A stretch of 64,000 bases of DNA from Phycisphaeraceae bacterium (GCA_019636565.1 JAHBXG010000015.1:1-64000); one strand, 5' to 3'; positions 37,752-48,160 are shown, numbered from the stretch's first letter. A program made the numbers and translations. Notes: a model not told the origin generated them from the letters alone.

Positions 37752-38975
37752 ATGGAACTGGTGAGCACGATGTGGACCAAGCGGATCGGGTTGATGGGTG
37801 CGGGCCTCGGACTTTGCGCCGCGATGGCGCTCGCGGCGGGGCGCGCCGGCGAGGCGCAAGGACCCGAAGAAGAGGAAGTGATCAAGGGCGATTTCAATCA
37901 GCCGCTCGGGCAGACAGAAGATACCACCGGCAACTTTTCGCGCTCGATGATGACGACGGTGGATGGAAGCGACACGTTCACCGTGATCAGCGAGAACGGC
38001 AAAGTAACGGTTCAGAAGAACGGCGAGAAGATTCCCAAGAGCCAGTTCCGGCAGAAGAAGGGCAACCTCGAGATTCTCGATGCCGACGGCAACGTCATCA
38101 AGACTCTGCCCATCGGGGCAACGTGGAACGCTGGTGAGATGAAGGGCTTGCGCGGGCTTGTTGGGGTCAGCCCTCAGGCGGATGCACCCGCGGGCTCGCC
38201 AAACGTGCAGCGACTGGTCGTTCGTGGGCAGCCGAAAGTCATGTTGGGCGTGACGATGAGCGACGCGGACGCGGAGACGCTCGAACAGATCGGCGCAAAG
38301 AACGGCGCGGTGGTTCTGAACAGCGTGCGCGAGGGCCTTCCGGCCGCAGAAGCCGGGCTCGAAGCCAACGACGTGATCGTCGAGGCCGACGGAAAACCAG
38401 TGGACGGATACGAGGCGCTGCGCAGCGTGCTCGCGACCAAGCGCGCAGGAGACGAACTGGCGCTCAAGCTCTTCCGCAAGGGCCAGAGCAAGAACATCAC
38501 CGTCAAACTCGCGGCGTTCGATGCGGACAAGATGAATTCGATCGTGACGATCGAGCGATTCGGCGAAGCCGGCGACAACTCCGAAGAATTGGTAGAGATT
38601 CTCAAGGGTGTCGAGGAGCAGGTGAAAGCCCAGGTTGAGGCGCTGCGATCGCAGTTGAACGCGACGGACTGGAACAAGGTTCGCGACCAGGTGAGCGACG
38701 CGCTGGGTGAAGCGATGAAACAACTGGAGGAGGCGAGGATGCAGGCCGCCGAAGCGGGAACCGCCGGCGTCAAGTGGTGGCAGGAGCACGGCCAGAACTT
38801 CACCATGCCCAAGGGCTGGATGCAGTTCACGCCGGCCCCGTCGGCCCCCGCCGTTCCTCCGTCTCCGAGAATGCCGCGCCAGGACGTGGGCGACAAACTG
38901 GACCGGTTGAGCGAGCAATTGGACAAGATGAACCGTCGGCTGGATGCGATGGAAAAACAGATCGACAAGAAGTAG
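37752..38975 (+). CDS. Exported PDZ-domain protein with coiled-coil end
   Basis: A 407-residue protein with a signal peptide (RIGLMGAGLGLCAAMALAAG). Residues about 155-260 form a PDZ domain: VMLGVTMSD, GAVVLNSVREGLPAAEAGL, NDVIVEADGKPV and DELALKLFRKG. A helical, Glu-rich region and a short C-terminal coiled coil (KLDRLSEQLDKMNRRLDAMEKQ) follow. No trypsin-like catalytic domain is present, so it is not a DegP/DegS protease by itself; it probably binds C-termini of envelope proteins. AAGGAG precedes the ATG. It is the third gene after the ECF sigma and may report on envelope state to that pair. Confidence 0.85.
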   Translation: MELVSTMWTKRIGLMGAGLGLCAAMALAAGRAGEAQGPEEEEVIKGDFNQPLGQTEDTTGNFSRSMMTTVDGSDTFTVISENGKVTVQKNGEKIPKSQFRQKKGNLEILDADGNVIKTLPIGATWNAGEMKGLRGLVGVSPQADAPAGSPNVQRLVVRGQPKVMLGVTMSDADAETLEQIGAKNGAVVLNSVREGLPAAEAGLEANDVIVEADGKPVDGYEALRSVLATKRAGDELALKLFRKGQSKNITVKLAAFDADKMNSIVTIERFGEAGDNSEELVEILKGVEEQVKAQVEALRSQLNATDWNKVRDQVSDALGEAMKQLEEARMQAAEAGTAGVKWWQEHGQNFTMPKGWMQFTPAPSAPAVPPSPRMPRQDVGDKLDRLSEQLDKMNRRLDAMEKQIDKK

Positions 38976-39181
38976 GCGTGCGAAGCATCGGCCCCACCTC
39001 GCGAGAAGCGGGCCACCAAGGCAGGTCACCAAAGTCATCCCGAGTTTGCCTGCGCGGGTCTTCCCAGCACCCGAGCGGGCGACACCTCCTCACTGCCACG
39101 GGCCGGTTGAAAGACCGGCCCGCGGTCGCTTGACAAGCGTGTCATACTGCTTCTTCGAGTAATCCGCACGGAGCGCGGGCG

Positions 39182-40135
39182 ATGAAGCGTCGGGGTTTTA
39201 CGCTGATCGAATTGCTGGTGGTGATCGCGATCATCGCGGTGCTGCTGTCGCTCCTGATGCCGGGGCTGAAGATGGCCCGCAGAGGCGCGATGGGAGTGAA
39301 GTGCCTTGCGAATCTGAAGCCACAGATCGCGGCTTGGCAGGTATACAGCGACGAGAATCGTATTTTTCCGCTGCCGCGAAGCCGCGACATGGTCAAGTGG
39401 TTTCCACAAGGCGTGAAACACTGGCTGCCGGGAGCGCCGCTGGGATTGACGTCGAGCATCACCTGGTCGTATGGAGGGGTGCACTGGTACGGAACGACGC
39501 CAATCGATGGGCAGACGTACTACACGTCTCCGACGCCGCAACTCGATCCGCTCCGTCCGATCAATCCGTATGTGGCAAACGATCGGGCGATTCAGGCGAA
39601 AGTGGGGACGTTTCAGTGCCCACTCGATGACGGCAATCGCGACACAGTGACGCTCGCTCCGACGGTGATCGTGGAGGAAGGAGACAAGCCGACAGGGCGC
39701 AAGCCCGCCGGTGCCCAGGGCACAACGATGTATCTGCAGACGGGGACGAGTTACGAGGCAAACGATTGGATGTACTGTGTTCCGGGTTCGTGGCGGGGAA
39801 CGCAATCAGAAACAGATCCGGAAGCGAGCAACTTTGCCTGGTGGCTCGGACCGCAGCACCTGGTCACGGCGCCCTCGCGATTCGTAGTGCTCGGCGATAC
39901 CGGCGCGATGGCGGGCGGGCGGTACTCGATGGACTACCTGACTCAGAACCCGACGCGACACGGTTGGTGGCATGGAGTGCTGGCGGGAAATCTGGCGTTC
40001 ATGGACGGATCGGTGCGTCATTCAAAGATGGGCGGAATTACAACATCGACGTACTCGTTTTACATGGATGAAGGGAAGCACGCTGGTGTGGACAAGGATG
40101 GGAAGGAAAGCGCGCGGCGGACAAACAAGTGGTAA
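39182..40135 (+). CDS. Pseudopilin-like prepilin-type protein, planctomycete family
   Basis: A 317-residue protein with a type-IV-prepilin N-terminus: short basic leader, the cleavage site before RG|FTLIELLVV, then a hydrophobic helix to about residue 28. Planctomycetes encode many of these (DUF1559-like). The rest contains a C-terminal motif like HGWWHGVLAGNLAFMDGSVRH, where the FMDGSVR segment is typical of that family. It is exported and processed by prepilin peptidase; the pathway partner genes are elsewhere. A GGGCCGGT/ACCGGCCC hairpin lies just upstream (about 39100-39121). Confidence 0.88.
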   Translation: MKRRGFTLIELLVVIAIIAVLLSLLMPGLKMARRGAMGVKCLANLKPQIAAWQVYSDENRIFPLPRSRDMVKWFPQGVKHWLPGAPLGLTSSITWSYGGVHWYGTTPIDGQTYYTSPTPQLDPLRPINPYVANDRAIQAKVGTFQCPLDDGNRDTVTLAPTVIVEEGDKPTGRKPAGAQGTTMYLQTGTSYEANDWMYCVPGSWRGTQSETDPEASNFAWWLGPQHLVTAPSRFVVLGDTGAMAGGRYSMDYLTQNPTRHGWWHGVLAGNLAFMDGSVRHSKMGGITTSTYSFYMDEGKHAGVDKDGKESARRTNKW

Positions 40136-40917
40136 GGGTGCATTTGCGGCTTGAGACCACGGGCAAAATTGGAGCACGGAGGTTCTCTGTTGGTAGGCGT
40201 TGGACGACTCCCACAGGCGACACGATCTCCGAGCGGCGCGCGTCTTACCCAGACGAAGGAAGCACGCAGGCCTGGATGAGAAGGGCAATCCGAGTTATCG
40301 GGTGACAGCCGGGCGACAGTGAGCAAGCGAACGGGCTGATTACGTAATTACTTACACAACGATCGGTGTGGCCGCGCTTGCTTCGGGCGGCTCCGGAAGC
40401 GGAGTAATTCCGTGCGAGCCAGATGACAGGTGTCGTAGTTTTGGAAATAACCAAGCACGGACGAACAGAAATAAAAACGGCGTTGCATCGGCCCCGTTCG
40501 CTGGTCGATGTGGGCTGCAAGCACGATGCGGAGCAAGAGAGAGGGGTATGTCAGCGGTGCGGGAATGTTCTCGGACCGTTTTTGTGGTTCGGCACGAAAG
40601 GCAAGATGGTGGACGACCTGTGGAAAGCCTTTGTTTTGCGGGCCCGGCAACAAATGGCATTGACAGGGGTTAGGCCTCGATGTATGTTGGAACCCGGACA
40701 GATCTCGACGGGGGAGTTCGAAGGGAGATTCTTTTTTGGAAGATCTCGAGTCGTTGGTGTGAAGCCGTAGTCGGACGAGAGGCGGTCTCGTCGGCTTCGA
40801 TTGCTTCATGGAGCGCAGAACTCCTTTGCCGGGTTCGGTCCGAAATGTGTTTCTGAAGGACGAGTCTCGTTTGTGCTTTGTGTGTGGTTTGCGCAAACCC
40901 TTTTTGGAGGTGTCTCA
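40136..40917. other. Intergenic region, no gene seen
   Basis: A 782-base gap before the first of the three long paralogues. Short open frames exist on both strands but none shows a signal peptide, domain or good ribosome site. It may hold a long leader and promoter. Confidence 0.45.
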
Positions 40918-43155
40918 ATGGATCGGAAGAAGATTGCCCTTTTGCTTTTGGGCGCTGCCGGTGCTGCTTGCACGGTGGCTATCGCGGACGAAACGGATCG
41001 CCTGATTGACCGTCACTCGCCGAAGAAGGTGCTGATTGACCAGAAGGACTCGTTCCTTCATCAGCCGACCAGCACGTTCGGTGACCGTGCGATCAACATC
41101 ATCGTGTACAACGGGTCTTCGACCTCGTTTACGCACAACGGGTTCTCGCTGGGCAACTGCTCGCACATCCTCGAGGACATCAACCTTGAGCCCGGTCCGT
41201 ATGGCGTGTCGCACGTCGGCACCCGCACCATCACCGGCATGGAATATTCCTACGGCCTGACCGGTTCGGCCGCGGCGTGGGACATGCGCTTCTCGTTCTA
41301 TCGTCCGAGCGACGCGAGTTTCGCGGGCTTCAGCGGCGACGGCACGAGCATGATCAACCCGGCTGCGACGCCTTACTACGTCCTGACGGTCACGGGCTTT
41401 GATACGAACATCTGCCCGGGCTTCACGACCCGCACGGGCTTCTTCCTCCTTCCGGAAAGCGTCGACATGCCCACGGGCGATTCGTCGCTCTGGCTGGATG
41501 CGGCGTTCGTTGAGCCGGGCACGCCCGGCACGGCTCCCCTGACGAGCACGAACCTGTTCCAGACCAACATCGCGACCACCCGCACGTACTTCTTCTACGG
41601 CAACAACACGGGTGCCCTGCTGGGCGCTCAGTTCACGGCGGGTACGTCGTACACGGTTGCCGCGCTTGATGCTGCAGGCAGCCCCGCGTCACCGGGCAAG
41701 AGCAACCCCGCGTACGCTCGCGATATCAACTTCAGCGCGACGTTCGGCGGTCAATCGTGGGCCAGCACAGGCGGCCTGACGAACGAACTGCGGTACATCA
41801 ACGCGCTGCAGGCCGGCACAACTCAGACCGTGTCGTACGTCTTCGGACTCATCGGCTCGGCCGACTCGCCTCCGGCACCCGCTGCTACCTCGCTCAACGA
41901 TGGCAGCGGCTTCGTGGCGGATGGCTTCAACCAGTATTCGGGCAGCCTCACGACGGCCGCTCCGAAGAAGTGGTACAAGTTCAACACGAAGTTTGATATC
42001 TCGTACGCCGAGACGACCTTCATGGACATCGACACCGAAGGTTCGGATGTGCCCACGGCGTTTGCTGTGTACACCCCGGATTCGCAGATTTTTGACGTCT
42101 CCGAAGGCCGCGGCGATGGTCCGGAACCCGCTCGTCCCTCCGACCTGGATAACCAGGTCATCTCGTACGGCGTTGCGCGTCGTCCGGGCGTGGGCAACGG
42201 CCAGCAGTACTCGGGTCAGGAAGGCATTCTGCCTGCCGGCCAGTACTACATGGCGGTCGCGATCGCGGGTTCGGGCTTCGGTGATGGTTGGGTCGTCAAC
42301 GCTGCGGACCCCGTGGTCCCCACGGCGTACTTCCTGAACATCAACGGCAACAACCAGAAGACCATCCCCGCGGGTCCGGCGGTTTCGCCGGCTCTCGAGG
42401 CCGGTGCCGATCTCGGCATCCTTCTCGGTGGCACGCAGACGACCCCGGACCAGTCGGTCCCGGCTCGCGCTGTGGGCTTCGTCCGCTTCTCGCTGACCAA
42501 CCCGCTCCCGACGACGGGCCAGTTCAACCAGAGCGACAGCACCCCGTTGTCTGATGTCACCTACATGGACATCACCCAGCCGGGTTCGTCGGTCGTGGGC
42601 GAATGGAACTTCTGCCTCTACAACAACAACGGCCTGCTCGCCAACGGCACCAGCATCAGCTACGCCGGCGCCGGGTTCAATGACAACAACGGTGGCGGCG
42701 ACGGTCCTTACGGTTGCGGCGGCACCTTCGCGCAGCTCTCGTACGGCACGGCGGCCAGCCGCGGCCAGACCCCGCTTGATCCTGATCAGACCACTCTGGG
42801 CCAGCCTCTGAACAATCAGAACGGCAGCACCCTGAACGGCGATCAGTACTACCTCGCGGTGACGATGGGCACGGCTCTCTTCGCCAACGAGCGTTGGGGC
42901 GCCCGCAGCACCCGCGGCAGCTCGCTGACGGCGGTGATCTCGGTCGACACCGACAACCGTGGCCCGAACGGCGGTTGCCCGGCTGACTTCAACGGCGACG
43001 GCGGCGTTGACGACACCGACTTCGTGTACTTCGCGAAGTACTACAACGATCTGATCAACCCGGCCGGCGACATCGACGGCTCGTTCGACGGCTTCACCGA
43101 CGACAGCGACTTCGCTGTGTTCTCGGCGGCCTACGACGCTCTGATCTGCTTCTAA
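40918..43155 (+). CDS. Secreted paralogue A with dockerin-like tail
   Basis: A 745-residue exported protein, first of three tandem paralogues. The signal peptide is about residues 1-23 (KKIALLLLGAAGAACTVAIA). The mature part is beta-rich with repeated Asn, Gly, Ser and Thr and few cysteines. Recognisable segments shared with the other two are SYGLTGSAAAWDMRFSFY, GFDTNICPGF, KWYKFNTKF and GEWNFCLYNNNGL, which recall PPC-type binding domains. The end has a Ca-binding dockerin-like pair (CPADFNGDGGVDDTDFVYF and DGFTDDSDFAVF) and finishes CF. GGAGGT precedes the ATG. Substrate unknown; probably surface or matrix. Confidence 0.85.
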   Translation: MDRKKIALLLLGAAGAACTVAIADETDRLIDRHSPKKVLIDQKDSFLHQPTSTFGDRAINIIVYNGSSTSFTHNGFSLGNCSHILEDINLEPGPYGVSHVGTRTITGMEYSYGLTGSAAAWDMRFSFYRPSDASFAGFSGDGTSMINPAATPYYVLTVTGFDTNICPGFTTRTGFFLLPESVDMPTGDSSLWLDAAFVEPGTPGTAPLTSTNLFQTNIATTRTYFFYGNNTGALLGAQFTAGTSYTVAALDAAGSPASPGKSNPAYARDINFSATFGGQSWASTGGLTNELRYINALQAGTTQTVSYVFGLIGSADSPPAPAATSLNDGSGFVADGFNQYSGSLTTAAPKKWYKFNTKFDISYAETTFMDIDTEGSDVPTAFAVYTPDSQIFDVSEGRGDGPEPARPSDLDNQVISYGVARRPGVGNGQQYSGQEGILPAGQYYMAVAIAGSGFGDGWVVNAADPVVPTAYFLNINGNNQKTIPAGPAVSPALEAGADLGILLGGTQTTPDQSVPARAVGFVRFSLTNPLPTTGQFNQSDSTPLSDVTYMDITQPGSSVVGEWNFCLYNNNGLLANGTSISYAGAGFNDNNGGGDGPYGCGGTFAQLSYGTAASRGQTPLDPDQTTLGQPLNNQNGSTLNGDQYYLAVTMGTALFANERWGARSTRGSSLTAVISVDTDNRGPNGGCPADFNGDGGVDDTDFVYFAKYYNDLINPAGDIDGSFDGFTDDSDFAVFSAAYDALICF

Positions 43156-43208
43156 TTTCCAGTGGTTCCGTACCACTGACATTTGAAGCCTGAAACGAGT
43201 TGAACGAC

Positions 43209-43242
43209 GGGGACCCTTGAAAGAGGGTCCCTGTTCTTTTTT
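43209..43242 (+). terminator. Rho-independent terminator
   Basis: GGGACCC (43210-43216) and GGGTCCC (43225-43231) form a stem followed by TGTTCTTTTTT, after paralogue A. Confidence 0.85.
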
Positions 43243-43423
43243 GGACCGGATCAAGAGTGAGTCAAGAACCGGTCAATAACCGGGGGGATTATGCGGAAAG
43301 CGTGAAAAATGGAGCGAAACCAGCGGTTGATCGGCCCCACGCACGCGGGTTTGTGGAACAATTGTTAAGGAGCCGAACCAACAAGCGGTTCGGACGCACG
43401 TTTCCACCTGGACAGAGAGAGAT

Positions 43424-45175
43424 ATGAAGCAGCATTCCGAGGTCGTTCGTATCGTCCGAGGCACTGGGATCCTGGCACTGGTTCTCGTCGCGGGAACGGC
43501 GTGGGCAGACCCGTACGACCCTCCGGCGAATTACTACAACTCGGTCACGGGAACGGGCGCGACACTCAAGTCGACCTTGCGGACGGCGATGGGGGTCGGA
43601 TTCATTTCGCGCAACTACGGCGACGCGAGATACGGGCTGCCGGTGGTCGATCGCGATCCGAACAACGCGAGCAACGTGATACTTGTGTACACGGGCGTGT
43701 CGGTGCCTTCGGTCTGGGACAGCGGCATCACGTGGAACCGCGAGCACACCTGGCCGGAGAGTTACGGCAACACCAGCACGAGCGCGCCGCAGTACAGCGA
43801 CCTGCACATGCTGAGGCCGTGCAACATGAGCGTGAACAGCAGCCGCGGCAACAAGCCGTTTGGCTTGGATGCCGGATTGTGGGATCCGACGCTGGGCGGG
43901 TCGCCGATTCAGTATCGGGGCGAGATGGCGCGAGCGATTTTCTATGCGGCCACGCGGTACGGCGATCCGGCCGGATCGACGACGACGGGCAACTTTGTGA
44001 TCGTGGATTCGGGATGGGGGAGCGGCATTTCGAAGATGGGCAAGCTGTCGTACCTGCTGCAATGGCACTACGACTATCCGGTTGACACGCGCGAGCGCAA
44101 GCGCAACCAGACGGTGTTCGATCAATCGCTGAACCCGACGTACTACCAGAACAACCGCAACGGGTATGTGGATCATCCGGAGTACATCTGGGCGATCTGG
44201 GGAACACAGCCGAACGATTCAACGCTCTACGTTGGCGGTTCGCCGGCGGGAGATGGCTCATCATCGGTGAATGCGGACTTCGGACAGGTGATCACCGGCG
44301 CGCCGGCGTTCGGCACGCAGAACGTGACGCTGAGCAAGAGCGGAGCGACCCCGACGACGTTTGATATTTCTGTCGCTGGCAACGCGACGTGCGCGCAGGC
44401 CGGGCCTCGCCAGGCGTTCTCGTACAGCGCGGCCACTCGCTCGCTGACGGTGGGCGTGAGCACTTCAGGTATCGGGGCGTACAGCGGGACGATCACGGTG
44501 GACAACACCGACCTGACGAGCAACGGCTCTGGTCAGGGCGTGGCGGACGGGAACGACACGATCAACGTGAGCGCGGTGATTCTTGATCACGCGTCGCCAT
44601 CGCTGGCGAGTAGCGCGACGATGCTCTCGCAGACAATCGACTTTGGAACGGTGAACGGCAACTCGGGCGTGCACACGATGCCCGTGTCGATTTTCAATCG
44701 CGCTTCGACCCCGGGTCTGACGGCGTGGCTGGACGTGAACTCGGTATCGGGCGTCGGAACGCCGGTCGCGTCGCTGGGTGTGATCGGGACAACCTTGGCG
44801 CCCGTCTCTGGGATTGGAGAGGGCGGAGCGGAAGCAGGACAGGTCTCCCTCGACAGCTCGCAGGCTCCGGGGAGTTATCAGGTCGTGTACACGATCGCCT
44901 CAAGCGACGAGAGCCTGCCGGGCGCGATCGCGAGACCGAGCCTGACGCTGACGGTGGTGGGGACGATCGTGGCGGCGTGCCCGGGGGATCTGAACGGAGA
45001 CCAGGTGGTCGACGACCTGGACTTTGTCCTGTTTGCGGCGGCGTACGACTTGTTCGACTGCACCGATCCCTCGATGCCGGCCGGGTGTCCCTCGGATCTG
45101 AACGGCGACCTGGTGGTTGAAGACAGCGACTTTGTGCTGTTTGCCTCGGCGTATGACGCGTTCTTGTGCCCGTAA
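43424..45175 (+). CDS. Secreted endonuclease I with dockerin-like tail
   Basis: A 583-residue exported nuclease. The signal peptide ends around GTAWA. Residues about 35-270 match the endonuclease I family (non-specific extracellular DNase or RNase), with the catalytic block WNREHTWPESYGN (Arg106, Glu107, His108) and SDLHMLRPCNMSVNSSRGNK. The middle is a beta-sandwich repeat region (FGQVITGAPAFGTQNVTLSK, then TIDFGTVNGNSG). Two dockerin-like units end the protein (CPGDLNGDQVVDDLDF and CPSDLNGDLVVEDSDF, final FLCP). It lies between paralogues A and B and is followed by its own terminator. Confidence 0.88.
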   Translation: MKQHSEVVRIVRGTGILALVLVAGTAWADPYDPPANYYNSVTGTGATLKSTLRTAMGVGFISRNYGDARYGLPVVDRDPNNASNVILVYTGVSVPSVWDSGITWNREHTWPESYGNTSTSAPQYSDLHMLRPCNMSVNSSRGNKPFGLDAGLWDPTLGGSPIQYRGEMARAIFYAATRYGDPAGSTTTGNFVIVDSGWGSGISKMGKLSYLLQWHYDYPVDTRERKRNQTVFDQSLNPTYYQNNRNGYVDHPEYIWAIWGTQPNDSTLYVGGSPAGDGSSSVNADFGQVITGAPAFGTQNVTLSKSGATPTTFDISVAGNATCAQAGPRQAFSYSAATRSLTVGVSTSGIGAYSGTITVDNTDLTSNGSGQGVADGNDTINVSAVILDHASPSLASSATMLSQTIDFGTVNGNSGVHTMPVSIFNRASTPGLTAWLDVNSVSGVGTPVASLGVIGTTLAPVSGIGEGGAEAGQVSLDSSQAPGSYQVVYTIASSDESLPGAIARPSLTLTVVGTIVAACPGDLNGDQVVDDLDFVLFAAAYDLFDCTDPSMPAGCPSDLNGDLVVEDSDFVLFASAYDAFLCP

Positions 45176-45508
45176 GCGATCGGGCAGCGGATAGCGATTC
45201 ACGAACACCCCTCGCGAGAGGGGTGTTTTTCATTGGGGAAGGCGAGGGCGGCGAGGGCGCGGGGGGCCGCCGGGAGGGTGTGGGCGCGGTGTGGGCGGAC
45301 GGTGGAGAAGCACCCCGGCAAAGAGGGGTGGGCACCGATAACACCCGCACCGCCCCCGAACCAACACTATATCCGAAACTATTTTCGCAAATTCTGTCGG
45401 TTCCCGCGCCGCAAACCGCTAATTCGTGGTATTCATTCGTATTCGCGTCCGATTTCTCTGTCGTTCAACTCGGAACGTGGGGCACTTTGTCCAGGGAGGT
45501 ATGGAATT
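45176..45508. other. Intergenic region with terminator
   Basis: A 333-base gap holding the terminator at 45204-45230 and then the leader of paralogue B. No further gene was recognised. Confidence 0.55.
45204..45230 (+). terminator. Rho-independent terminator
   Basis: AACACCCCTC and GAGGGGTGTT form a perfect 10-bp stem around a GCGA tetraloop, followed by TTT. Confidence 0.85.
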
Positions 45509-47743
45509 ATGGATTGCAAGAGGCTTGGTTTGTTGATGGTGGCCGCGGCCGGCGCGGCGAGCACGGTGGCGTTTGCGGATGAGACCGATCGGCTGCTTGA
45601 TCGGCATTCGCCCAAAAAGGTGATGGCGGACCTGAAGGACACGCGTCACCAGCAGGCTGGAGGCACGTTTGGCGATCGCGCGATCAACGTCGTGGTCTAC
45701 GACGCCGCAACATCCTCGTTTACGCACAACGGGTTCTCGCTCGGCAACTGCTCGCACATTCTGGAAGACATCAATCTCAATCCGGGTCCGTACGGCTCTT
45801 CGTACGCCGGCACCCGTTCGTTGACGGGCGTGCGCTACTCGTACGGTCTGACCGGCTCGGCGGCAGCGTGGGACATGCGTTTCTCGTTCTACAGCCCGAG
45901 CGATGCGGATTTCGCAGGCTTTGGCGCTGCGGGCGCGAGCATGATCAATCCCGCGGCGACTCCGTACTTCGTGCTGACGGTGACGGGCTTTGACACCAAC
46001 ATCTGCCCGGGCTTCTCGGCCATCTCGGGGCTCTTGACGTTTACCGATCCGGTGCCGATGCCGACGGGCGAATCTTCGCTTTGGCTGGATTCGGCGTTCG
46101 TTGAGCCGGGCACTCCCGGCACGGCTCCCCTGACAAGCACGAACTTGTTCCAGACCAACATCGCGGTTACTCGTACGTATTTCGTGTACGGCAATAACAC
46201 GGGCTCGATCCTCGGCGCCGGGTTTACGGCCGGAACGCCGTACACGGTTGCCGCGCTCGATGCGGGCGGTAATCCAGCATCGCCCGGAAAGTCCAATCCC
46301 GCGTACGGTCGCGACATCAACTTCAGCGCGACGTTCAGCGGGCAGTCGCAGGCCAGCACGGGCGGCCTGACGAACGAACTGCGCTATATCAACTCTTTGC
46401 AGGCGGGCACCACGCAGACCGTTGCGTACGTGTTCACCCTGTTCGGTTCGACCGATTCGCCTCCGGCTCCCGCGGCCACCAGCCTGAACACGGGCGGATT
46501 CTTGTCCGATGGCATCGTGCAGGTGAGCGGCAATCTGACCACGGCGGCCCCGTTCAAGTGGTACAAGTTCAACACGAAGAACGAGATCTCCTACGCCGAG
46601 ACGACTTTCTTGGACATCGACACCGAAGGGTCCGATGTGCCCACGGCGTTTGCGATCTATGACTCAAACTCGCAAGTGTTTGATGTCTCGGAAGGCCGCG
46701 GCAGCGGTCCCGATACGGCTCGCCCGTCCGACGCGGACAACCAGCAGATCTCGTACGGCGTTGCGCGGCGCCCGGGCGTTGGTGACGGCGAACAGTACTC
46801 TGGTCAGGAAGGCGTGTTGCCCGCCGGCGAGTGGTACATGGCGGTTGCGATCGCTGGCTCGGGCTTTGGTGATGGATGGACCGTCGGGGCCGCCGATCCG
46901 GTGGTTTCCACGGCCTATTCACTTAACTTCAACGGCAACAACCAGAAGACCATCCCCGCGGGTCCGGCGGTCTCGCCGGCGCTTGCGGCGGGTGCCGATC
47001 TGGGCATCCTGCTCGGCGGGACGCAGACGCCTCCGGATCAAACCGTTCGTCCGCGTGGCGTGAGCTTCATCCGCTTCTCGCTGACCAACCCGCTCCCGAC
47101 GACGGGCCAGTTCAACACCAGCGACAGCACCCCGTTGTCTGATGTCACCTACATGGATATCACCCAGCCGGGTTCGTCGGTCGTGGGCGAATGGAATTTC
47201 TGCCTCTACAACAACAACGGCCTGTTCGCCAACGGCACCAGCATCAGCTACGCCGGCGCAGGATTCAACAACAACAACGGCGGCGGTGATGGCCCTTACG
47301 GCTGCGGCGGCTCCTTCGCCCAGCTCTCGTACGGCACGGCGGCCAGCCGCGGCCAGACCCCGCTTGATCCTGATCAGACTACTCTGGGCCAGCCTCTGAA
47401 CAATCAGAACGGCAGCACCCTGAACAGCGATCAGTACTACCTCGCGGTCACAATGGGTAATGCTCTCTTCGCCAGCGAGCGTTGGGGCGCCCGCAGCACC
47501 CGCGGCAGCAACCTCACAGCGGTGATCTCGGTCGACACCGACAACCGTGGCCCGAACGGCGGTTGCCCGGCTGACTTCAACGGCGACGGCGGCGTTGACG
47601 ACACCGACTTCGTGTTCTTTGCGAAGTACTACAACGACCTGATCAACCCGGCCGGCGATATCGACGGCTCGTTCGACGGCTTCACCGACGACGGCGACTT
47701 CGCTGTCTTCGCGGCCGCCTACGACCAGTTGGTCTGCTTCTAA
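45509..47743 (+). CDS. Secreted paralogue B with dockerin-like tail
   Basis: A 744-residue protein, second of the tandem set, with the same layout as paralogue A: signal peptide (KRLGLLMVAAAGAASTVAFA), beta-rich body and a dockerin-like pair ending in CF. Its signal peptide and mature start (DETDRLLDRHSPKK) are nearly the same as in paralogue C, and the last third is almost the same as both others at the DNA level. AGGGAGGT lies upstream of the ATG at 45509, with a somewhat long spacing. An in-frame upstream extension to 45233 is Arg-rich and rejected. Confidence 0.85.
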   Translation: MDCKRLGLLMVAAAGAASTVAFADETDRLLDRHSPKKVMADLKDTRHQQAGGTFGDRAINVVVYDAATSSFTHNGFSLGNCSHILEDINLNPGPYGSSYAGTRSLTGVRYSYGLTGSAAAWDMRFSFYSPSDADFAGFGAAGASMINPAATPYFVLTVTGFDTNICPGFSAISGLLTFTDPVPMPTGESSLWLDSAFVEPGTPGTAPLTSTNLFQTNIAVTRTYFVYGNNTGSILGAGFTAGTPYTVAALDAGGNPASPGKSNPAYGRDINFSATFSGQSQASTGGLTNELRYINSLQAGTTQTVAYVFTLFGSTDSPPAPAATSLNTGGFLSDGIVQVSGNLTTAAPFKWYKFNTKNEISYAETTFLDIDTEGSDVPTAFAIYDSNSQVFDVSEGRGSGPDTARPSDADNQQISYGVARRPGVGDGEQYSGQEGVLPAGEWYMAVAIAGSGFGDGWTVGAADPVVSTAYSLNFNGNNQKTIPAGPAVSPALAAGADLGILLGGTQTPPDQTVRPRGVSFIRFSLTNPLPTTGQFNTSDSTPLSDVTYMDITQPGSSVVGEWNFCLYNNNGLFANGTSISYAGAGFNNNNGGGDGPYGCGGSFAQLSYGTAASRGQTPLDPDQTTLGQPLNNQNGSTLNSDQYYLAVTMGNALFASERWGARSTRGSNLTAVISVDTDNRGPNGGCPADFNGDGGVDDTDFVFFAKYYNDLINPAGDIDGSFDGFTDDGDFAVFAAAYDQLVCF

Positions 47744-47790
47744 GGCTCGCGTTCGAACGCGGCGAAAGAAGTCCGATAAGGATTGACGGT

Positions 47791-47826
47791 GCGGGGGCTC
47801 TCGAAAGAGGGCCCCCGCTTTCTTTT
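47791..47826 (+). terminator. Rho-independent terminator
   Basis: GCGGGGGC and GCCCCCGC form the stem (47791-47818 including loop), followed by TTTCTTTTCC. Confidence 0.82.
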
Positions 47827-48078
47827 CCTGCGAACCCAAGGAAGCCGCATCGGTGGGGCGGCAGCGCGATCGTGGGAGGCTACTAGGCCACGTGGCGAAG
47901 AAGCAATGCCACAGCAGTCGGCGCGCGAGAAGAACTGCACGAATCGTCTGCAGAGTGTGAAAACGCTTACACAAACTTCGGGGCTCATTGAGCAGCGCCA
48001 CCTGCGGCGGCGGGCGGGTTCCGCGAACGGAAAGATTGTTAATTTCTAGAGATTCTCGGCGCCAAAACGAGGGGTTTT

Positions 48079-48087
48079 TGGTATAAA
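48079..48087 (+). promoter_or_regulatory. Possible extended -10 promoter of paralogue C
   Basis: TGgTATAAA fits an extended -10 element and lies about 75 bases before the ATG in an AT-richer patch. No clear -35 box was found, so support is limited. Confidence 0.3.
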
Positions 48088-48160
48088 TGAAAGTTAATTC
48101 ACCGTTGAAAACTGGTCGAAGTCAGACGAGTAACGGTTCGCTCAAAAGGAGTACGGGATC

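Larger units (their letters stand above)
47744..48160. other. Intergenic region with terminator and possible promoter
   Basis: A 417-base gap between paralogues B and C. It contains the terminator at 47791-47826 and a promoter-like sequence at 48079-48087. No gene was recognised. Confidence 0.5.

Noticed and set aside
39131..39160. TTGACA near 39131 as a promoter of the pseudopilin-like gene
   Set aside because: No acceptable -10 box at a proper distance.
40348..40896. Open frames on both strands before paralogue A
   Set aside because: The two strands' frames overlap one another and neither has a recognisable domain, signal peptide or ribosome site.
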